DNA from: Pseudomonadota bacterium
Lineage (GTDB): Bacteria > Pseudomonadota > Alphaproteobacteria > Rhizobiales > Rhizobiaceae
Direction of reading: 5' to 3'
DNA: 27,163 nt
Assembly (NCBI GenBank): GCA_023399465.1
Contig: JAEWPB010000039.1
Location: 1 to 27,163 of the forward strand
Shown: one piece after another, positions 22,643 to 27,163 of the stretch
Layout: each line of letters starts with the position of its first letter
Numbering within the stretch: position 1 is the first letter of the stretch
Translations under genes and position numbers: made by a program
Notes under the pieces: generated by a model
Told to the model about the DNA's origin: nothing
What the model saw: only the letters and a program-made list of their open reading frames with translations
Databases searched by the model: none

Positions 22643-24577
22643 TCAAAACGCCAATCTGATACCGCTTTGAAGATTGACCGAAATAGCGCCCCTTGAGCTA
22701 TAACCAAGTTCGGCCCTGGCAGAGACATCGTAGCGTCCCTGGGAAAAGCCAACATCTGCGCCGATGAAACCGCGCGCCTCTGTCGTTGAAGCTCCGCTGA
22801 AGATCAAAGCATTGCCGAGAGCGGCGGCGTTCACATCACGACCATCAATCACGGTTCCTTCCAGTCCAAGCGTCACGCTGCTACTCCAGCCATTCGCCAT
22901 CTCATCCAGCCTGAGAGTGCCGATTTCAAATTCGCCGCTTGCAACGAACGCATTCGTATACTGCGATCCAACTGTCATGTTTGCGGTCGCGCCAGTCTCG
23001 GTGTAGCCATTCTGGTAAATCCCGGCATATAGCAGCGAGAGGCTCGGGCTCACCCGCGCACCGTAAAATTCGTAGTCGTAGCCGAGGGTCAATGACGGAC
23101 TAAAGAATAGGCCGTTATAGTCGCCATCCGCTGTCTCAAGACCACCTGCTACCATGTTGTTATTGATCAATCTGGCGCTACGATTGAACGTGGCGCCAAC
23201 CGTCATGGTGGCCTCCAGGAATGCTGGCCCCAGATCAAACATGCCGTACCCACCTGCAAACGCCATGGTGGAATCGAGCTTTGTTCCATTTGTCTGACGT
23301 GCGGCGCCATGCCCCATGCCGGCAAAAATCCCGGCTACATGACCATCATCAAAGCGGGCATCGAAGCCAAAAACTGCTCCACCTTGATTTGCACGATCGG
23401 CGTTGCTGCTGCCAACAGGATGAACAAAACTACCATAGACATTCGTCCATGCGCCATAATCGTAACTTGGAGCGAAGTCGGGAAAGACCGCCGAACTGGC
23501 GACAGGAGCATAAGCCAACGGGGTAAATCCGTCACTCGTCCCCTGACGCCGTCCAGATAGACGGTTACCGACTAAATTCGAAAATCCATGGATTGCCCCG
23601 GTCGTCAACAAGTTGGCCGTGTCGATGCTCGCCCTGTCAAAAACGCTAAGAACATTGCCGTCGATAACATAGGGGCGACCATTGGTATCGATTGCAACCG
23701 GAATATCGTTCAACGACAAACTGACGTTCAAACCACGTCCAATATTAAGTGTCGCAGTGTCTGGCTGTTCAAAAAATATACCGCCTTCAATGATGGAACC
23801 CTGAAGAAGCGTAAGTGTTTGATCCGCTCGCCCCATATAAATGGCTTCAGATTGCTCACTCACGACGGTACCACTGTTTATGACGGTCATGCCCCGAGCA
23901 TTGGCATAGATTGCCTGAGCGTTAGCGCCGGCGGTGCGGATGGTGCCTGTGTTCGTCAAAACATTGTAGCTGTATTCACCGGTCGTGTGCCAGGCATAAA
24001 TACCGATCGAATTGTCTCCGGCGGTTGTTAATCTCCCGTGATTGGAGATCGTCGTATGTGAGCCGCCCCAGATACTAATGCCGCCGGAGTTGTCTCCCAA
24101 AGTAGATATGGTGTCGTTGTTCACGATGGTAGAATGGTTTCCGCCTTCAACATAGATGCCGTATGAAGCATAGGCTGAATTCGTTGCGATGATTCCATTG
24201 TTGACCACCGTAAAATAGTCGCCTGTGGCATAAACGCCGTACCCACATTCGCCGTTGGTTGTGAGATTGCCGGAATTGATGAATGACGTGTTCGCAGCTG
24301 TTGTATGTAGACCGTGAGCGGAGATATCATTGGCAACAATCCTGCCGCGATTGTGAACACGTGCGTCGGAGCCGCCGATCACAATAGCACTTGGTCCTGT
24401 TTCCAGATTGCCGCGGGCGTTGATCGTTAGCGTATCTCCGCTACCGGTAAGGTTTTGCGGCGAATTCACCGTTTGGTTATCGCGTATTGTAGTGTCGATT
24501 GCGAAAGATAGTCTTGGGTTGGCTGTGAGTATTAACGCAGTTGCAGATGCGAGTGTCGCATAATGTCTTAAATGCAA
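22643..24577 (-). CDS. Autotransporter (type Va secretion) outer-membrane protein
   Basis: 644 residues from a TTG at 24577 that has AGGGGA 6-11 nt upstream; no ATG upstream preserves a signal peptide. Residues 1-26 (MHLRHYATLASATALILTAN..) are a Sec signal. Residues about 75-236 are five or six imperfect repeats of roughly 25-30 residues with the pattern N-x-G-x-I-x-T-x-G-x3-GIY, a beta-helix passenger. A linker follows to about 385. The rest is a 12-strand autotransporter beta-barrel (PF03797) starting AWTNVYGSFVHPVG and ending in the outer-membrane C-terminal Phe (GIRLAF). Likely a surface adhesin or anti-self-aggregation factor; the ligand is unknown. The gene is visibly more AT-rich than its neighbours and is enclosed by two copies of the yhaN 3' end, both signs of transfer. 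Confidence 0.88.
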   Translation of the reverse strand: MHLRHYATLASATALILTANPRLSFAIDTTIRDNQTVNSPQNLTGSGDTLTINARGNLETGPSAIVIGGSDARVHNRGRIVANDISAHGLHTTAANTSFINSGNLTTNGECGYGVYATGDYFTVVNNGIIATNSAYASYGIYVEGGNHSTIVNNDTISTLGDNSGGISIWGGSHTTISNHGRLTTAGDNSIGIYAWHTTGEYSYNVLTNTGTIRTAGANAQAIYANARGMTVINSGTVVSEQSEAIYMGRADQTLTLLQGSIIEGGIFFEQPDTATLNIGRGLNVSLSLNDIPVAIDTNGRPYVIDGNVLSVFDRASIDTANLLTTGAIHGFSNLVGNRLSGRRQGTSDGFTPLAYAPVASSAVFPDFAPSYDYGAWTNVYGSFVHPVGSSNADRANQGGAVFGFDARFDDGHVAGIFAGMGHGAARQTNGTKLDSTMAFAGGYGMFDLGPAFLEATMTVGATFNRSARLINNNMVAGGLETADGDYNGLFFSPSLTLGYDYEFYGARVSPSLSLLYAGIYQNGYTETGATANMTVGSQYTNAFVASGEFEIGTLRLDEMANGWSSSVTLGLEGTVIDGRDVNAAALGNALIFSGASTTEARGFIGADVGFSQGRYDVSARAELGYSSRGAISVNLQSGIRLAF

Positions 24578-24626
24578 TTGATTCCCCTGGAAAATGCATA
24601 AATTAAAGATGATCTTGATTCGATTG

Positions 24627-24655
24627 AGAATACCGTACGCCGATGGCCACATCAA
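24627..24655 (-). promoter_or_regulatory. Candidate promoter of the autotransporter gene
   Basis: On the minus strand TTGATG (24655-24650) and TATTCT (24632-24627) are separated by 17 bp, giving a leader of about 40 nt before the TTG start. The surrounding sequence is very AT-rich, so chance matches are likely. Confidence 0.35.
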
Positions 24656-24807
24656 TATAATTGGATAAAATCAAGGACTTATATCGAATATACAACATCA
24701 GAAAATTAGGAAGTAAGTAGGCTTGGGCTTATTGATGATTGCTCTATGATGCGGCCGTCAGTTCGTGGGGTGTCGCAGTCCGCTTTCGGGCGGTGGTGGA
24801 GAGAAGA

Positions 24808-24907
24808 GACGATATCTTCCAGACCTTCGACGCCGAGCGTACCGCCTGCGGCCTCCGCACCCTTGGCGAACTGGGCGCGGGTTTCCAGGCGCTTCTATTC
24901 ACCCATG
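24808..24907 (+). pseudogene. Remnant of a yhaN homologue, 3'-end fragment
   Basis: In frame it reads DDIFQTFDAERTACGLRTLG, then ELGAGFQALLFTH, matching YhaN residues about 1101-1133 with D-to-A, I-to-L, T-to-A and I-to-L changes. Of the 10 nucleotide differences about six are synonymous. The homology begins and ends sharply; there is no start, no P-loop half and no proper C-terminus. The pattern of silent and conservative change shows that this copy diverged as functional coding DNA, probably in another lineage, before being cut down. Confidence 0.8.
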
Positions 24908-24990
24908 GCTTGTGCGCCGCTACGACGCCGGAACCGTGCCGCTAGATCTCACGCTCATTCTTGGCTCTCGCCGCATGATTCCGACATCAC

Positions 24991-25842
24991 CTATAACTGA
25001 CTGCGATCGAGGTGCCATGTCGAGACGTCTTGATCGATCTCGCGCCAGACAGCTTCCAACTCTGGGATACTATCGGTTTCGATCATTGGTCGATCAAGAC
25101 CTTCAAATTGGTCGCCGGTGAAGTGTGTGAGTCCAGATCCACTTGCTTGGCAGAACCGGCCCCCAATGAAGTCTGCGACCTCTTTAAGCTCCTTCAGGCA
25201 TTCGCGCGCTTTTGACATGCCGAAGTTTTCTAAGAGCTTGCCTTCGCGGCTCGTCTTGTTTCCTGAATGCGCGAGATGGACGGTGACGTGGTCTTTTATC
25301 GAGTCGAGCTTAGCCAACCGAGCTTCGATCTTTTTGAGCATCGATACGTTCAGCAAGTCGTCCCCAGATCGATTCTCGGCTGACGTATTACTGAGGAAAT
25401 CAAAATACTCATGCGCCATCCTGCTTCGTGCCGCCTCAAGCGCTGGTAAGTCGTAGTCGGCATCCCATATCGCCTCCACATATATGCGGCGCGTGATTTT
25501 CGGAGCGCACGCTTTGATATCGGCTAGAACGGACCGAAGCGAATATACCCCGACCTTACCGCTGATCGCCTGGGGATCCAGTAGCCGTCTCGCTCCAAGG
25601 AGGAGGTGGGACCAATACCCGTCCGCGATCATGTCGAAGATCATTTGATTGAGAGGAGGGTGATCGGGATCCCGTTTATGATTTGCGATGTCAACAATGC
25701 GGATGACGACCCTGAAACAGGCGTACTGATAAATGAGATCGTCTAGGGTCCTATGGATGCCTGTCGTCTTGTCACTAAAAGCTTTCCGCCAGGATTCGAT
25801 CCGAGGCATCAGTCTGGCTTTGATCCGATCTTCGTGACGCAT
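24991..25842 (-). CDS. Hypothetical protein, possibly HEPN/AbiU2-like
   Basis: 283 residues, mostly helical, cytoplasmic, no signal or membrane segment. GYWSHLLLGARRLLDP (75-90) and the later KDHVTVHLAHSGN (183-195) resemble the pattern of HEPN_AbiU2-type proteins, where an R-x4-6-H motif near an 'AHSD' box forms the RNase site. Here the first basic residue is Lys183 and the histidines are 185, 189 and 192. The likeness is by eye and the nuclease activity is unproven. If correct, a phage-defence or toxin-type role is possible. GGAGGA stands 9-14 nt before the ATG at 25842. No antitoxin-like partner gene is visible. The gene lies between the yhaN remnant and the 3' end of tRNA-Val, a typical accessory position. 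Confidence 0.7.
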   Translation of the reverse strand: MRHEDRIKARLMPRIESWRKAFSDKTTGIHRTLDDLIYQYACFRVVIRIVDIANHKRDPDHPPLNQMIFDMIADGYWSHLLLGARRLLDPQAISGKVGVYSLRSVLADIKACAPKITRRIYVEAIWDADYDLPALEAARSRMAHEYFDFLSNTSAENRSGDDLLNVSMLKKIEARLAKLDSIKDHVTVHLAHSGNKTSREGKLLENFGMSKARECLKELKEVADFIGGRFCQASGSGLTHFTGDQFEGLDRPMIETDSIPELEAVWREIDQDVSTWHLDRSQL

Positions 25843-26018
25843 GCGAATCGTCCTCCCCCAAAACCGTGGAGGGAAGGAAATCAGAAAAGTACCGAGAAAT
25901 CAGCTGGCGCTTTAAAGTGCCGAGAATGTCAAGAGGATGAAAATGTGGCGGTTTTCTTGGCAGCGAGCCTTCTCGTTGTGAGGAGTCGCCTACAAATATT
26001 TGAACATCTGGGAAAAAA

Positions 26019-26094
26019 TGGTGGGCGATGAGAGACTCGAACTCCCGACATCCTCGGTGTAAACGAGGCGCTCTACCAACTGAGCTAATCGCCC
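26019..26094 (-). tRNA. tRNA-Val (anticodon TAC)
   Basis: A 76-nt cloverleaf on the minus strand. The acceptor stem GGGCGAT pairs with ATCGCCC, discriminator A, and the CCA is encoded (26021-26019). The D-arm is AGCTCAGTTGGTAGAGC. The anticodon stem CCTCG/CGAGG holds loop TTTACAC with anticodon TAC. The T-arm contains GTTCGAGTC. Its 3' end faces the HEPN-like gene. Confidence 0.97.
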
Positions 26095-26135
26095 TTCGCG
26101 TCTTGGACTGTTGTGTCCGCCGCGTCGGTGGCTGT

Positions 26136-26164
26136 GATCTATGCGGTACCGAGAAAAACCGCAA
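26136..26164 (-). promoter_or_regulatory. Promoter of tRNA-Val
   Basis: On the minus strand TTGCGG (26164-26159) and TAGATC (26141-26136) are 17 bp apart, giving a start about 35-40 nt before the tRNA 5' end. Confidence 0.5.
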
Positions 26165-26172
26165 GAGCGATT

Positions 26173-26195
26173 TCGCAGTTTTTGCGATTTTTTTT
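26173..26195 (+). terminator. Possible short intrinsic terminator (plus strand)
   Basis: TCGCA (26173-26177) pairs with TGCGA (26183-26187) around a 5-nt loop and is followed by eight Ts. The stem is short and no plus-strand transcript is known here. Confidence 0.3.
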
Positions 26196-26313
26196 CGGCC
26201 GGTTTGATCAAAGCCCGGAGATCCGGGGTTTTTGGCGGATGTGGAAAATGTTGTCGACAGGAGCACATGGGGAAGGGCAGATGGCATCGCCTGCCGTCGC
26301 CGCCGTGAGGGAG

Positions 26314-26614
26314 CCGATTTCTGTAGTCGGTGACGAATCTGTCGGTCGCTCCCATCGATATCGGGGTGCCCTATTTTTTGTTCGCCACATTAAGACACGA
26401 GTCGAACGAGGAAGCGGCAGCGCTTCGCCCAGGAGTCGCATGAGCGAAATCGGATCGCCGGGCAAAGGAGAGGGGGAGGAATGGGAGAGGGCAGCGCGTC
26501 CCATCGCCCGCATGCGGCAGCCGTTTTCATTCGTCGGTGGCGAATCTGCCGACCGTCCTCATCGTTTTCAGCAAGCTCTGTTTCTTGCTCGGCCGTTCGA
26601 GCGCGAGTCAAACG
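26314..26614 (+). repeat. Imperfect direct repeat, two copies of about 95 bp
   Basis: Copy A is 26314-26408 and copy B 26521-26614. Over the first 80 aligned positions I count 53 identities (about two thirds), with a best core around GTCGGTGRCGAATCTGYC. One single-base indel lies near the right end. The 112 bp between them are not repeated. The origin is unknown. Confidence 0.6.
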
Positions 26615-26990
26615 TGAATTTTCATGGCCGCACGCACGAGTCGTCGCACGGGAGTGAAAAGATTCGCGCCGGATGACAGGAAATGGACTGGCGAATGACC
26701 GGGCGAACGATCGGCGAGAGGCCTTAGCTGTGGAAAACGTGTCGGCTCGCCGACGCATTTTTAGCCCCGTGCCGGTTTTCCGCGGTGGAAAAAGTGCCGT
26801 AACCGGACCTTCGCCTGGCTGCTGTTGGTCAGGTTCATATTCCCGTCAACGACCCGGTGGAGAACGTAACGAGACGCCAATCATGCGAGATGCCCGGAAA
26901 TCCGGGCGGTTCCGCCCGCACGGGCCGGGGAGATCGGAAAGGGCTGTGAAAACAAATCGCATCGCATCGCGGTTTTGTTTTGAAAGTCGC

Positions 26991-27019
26991 TTGACACCCC
27001 CAACTGAAGCGCTTAGACA
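26991..27019 (+). promoter_or_regulatory. Promoter of tRNA-Asp
   Basis: A perfect TTGACA (26991-26996) is followed after 17 bp by TAGACA (27014-27019). The start would be about 60 nt before the tRNA. The combination of a consensus -35 and a close -10 is the strongest promoter signal in the right part of the window. Confidence 0.65.
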
Positions 27020-27086
27020 GCCGCTCATCGAAAGGCAAACGCCACTCGATGCGGGGCACCGGAAGGTGGTCCGGTTTCAGGAAGAT

Positions 27087-27163
27087 GCGGGTGTAGCTCA
27101 GTCGGTTAGAGTGCCGGCCTGTCACGCCGGAGGTCGCGGGTTCGAGCCCCGTCACTCGCGCCA
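27087..27163 (+). tRNA. tRNA-Asp (anticodon GTC)
   Basis: A 77-nt cloverleaf ending exactly at the window edge. The acceptor GCGGGTG pairs with CACTCGC with one G-U-type pair, discriminator G, and CCA is encoded. The anticodon stem CCGGC/GCCGG encloses CTGTCAC with anticodon GTC. The T-arm is GCGGGTTCGAGCCCCGT, with one G-T pair in its stem. Confidence 0.97.

Larger units (their letters stand above)
24578..24990. other. 413-bp spacer between autotransporter and HEPN-like gene
   Basis: It contains the autotransporter promoter region (AT-rich, 24600-24720) and the 100-bp yhaN remnant (24808-24907). The sequence becomes GC-rich abruptly from about 24780, which marks the junction. No intact gene is seen; open frames here are the remnant read through in frame. 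Confidence 0.5.
26095..27086. other. About 1 kb without a supported gene, between the two tRNAs
   Basis: Left to right: the tRNA-Val promoter (26136-26164); a short stem TCGCA/TGCGA followed by eight Ts (26173-26195) that could stop plus-strand transcription; an imperfect direct repeat (26314-26614); GC-rich sequence without recognisable coding; and the tRNA-Asp promoter (26991-27019). A 131-codon frame (ATG 26281, preceded by GGGGAAGGG, to 26676) covers both repeat copies. It is low-complexity and Arg/Ser/Glu-rich, the opposite strand is also open, and I do not call it a gene. Confidence 0.45.

Noticed and set aside
22238..26018. Att-type direct repeat of the tRNA-Val 3' end, marking a tRNA-targeted island
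   Set aside because: I scanned the segment for the terminal tRNA sequence (GGGCGATGAGAGACTCGAA on the plus strand) and saw no second copy. No integrase gene is present.
1..27163. CRISPR arrays, transposases, rRNA genes
   Set aside because: No regularly spaced repeat array (the Pho box is an 11-bp regulatory repeat), no transposase motif and no rRNA sequence were seen.

Overview
The window looks like chromosome of a Rhizobiaceae alphaproteobacterium (Rhizobium/Sinorhizobium/Agrobacterium relatives). The reasons are high GC with strong third-position GC in the core genes, the order clpP-clpX-lon-hup followed by tRNA-Val(TAC) and tRNA-Asp(GTC), and protein sequences typical of that family. No species is assigned.

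Left part (1-8382), mixed core and accessory metabolism. In order: the 5' end of rplM (ribosomal protein L13, minus strand) with a good promoter; a hotdog-fold thioesterase; a divergent crotonase-family protein that lacks both catalytic glutamates; a DMT/EamA transporter; a 0.65 kb AT-rich gap; a small secreted cysteine protein; a CoA-binding (YccU-like) protein; a DUF6455-like cysteine-rich protein; O-acetylhomoserine sulfhydrylase (metY-type) followed by a small cupin; and a cytochrome P450 with no redox partner nearby.

Centre (8383-13925), proteostasis block. clpP, clpX, lon and hup are all on the plus strand. clpX, lon and hup each end in a clear intrinsic terminator. They encode the ClpXP and Lon proteases and the nucleoid protein HU.

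13926-16350. A secreted phytase/esterase-like protein is preceded by four in-register CTGTCAT-type repeats with an 11-bp period. This is a doubled Pho box and predicts phosphate-starvation control. A bidirectional terminator separates the gene from a convergent aldo/keto reductase.

17531-22237. A translationally tight pair encodes a YhaO/SbcD-like metallophosphoesterase and a 1154-residue YhaN/SbcC-like SMC-type ATPase, probably a DNA-end processing or repair complex.

22238-26018, accessory segment between yhaN and tRNA-Val. It holds a less GC-rich autotransporter gene (minus strand, TTG start), a 100-bp diverged copy of the yhaN 3' end on the far side of that gene, and a gene for a HEPN/AbiU2-like protein of unproven function lying against the 3' end of tRNA-Val. 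The yhaN fragment differs mostly at synonymous or conservative positions. It therefore looks like the remnant of a homologous yhaN allele left by recombination or insertion, which marks this as a recent insertion hotspot.

Right end (26019-27163). tRNA-Val (minus) and tRNA-Asp (plus), each with a recognisable promoter, flank about 1 kb of apparently non-coding DNA containing an imperfect direct repeat.

No CRISPR array, transposase or integrase was seen. The observations most worth following are the fourfold Pho box, the yhaN 3'-end duplication with its enclosed autotransporter, and the HEPN-like gene at the tRNA.
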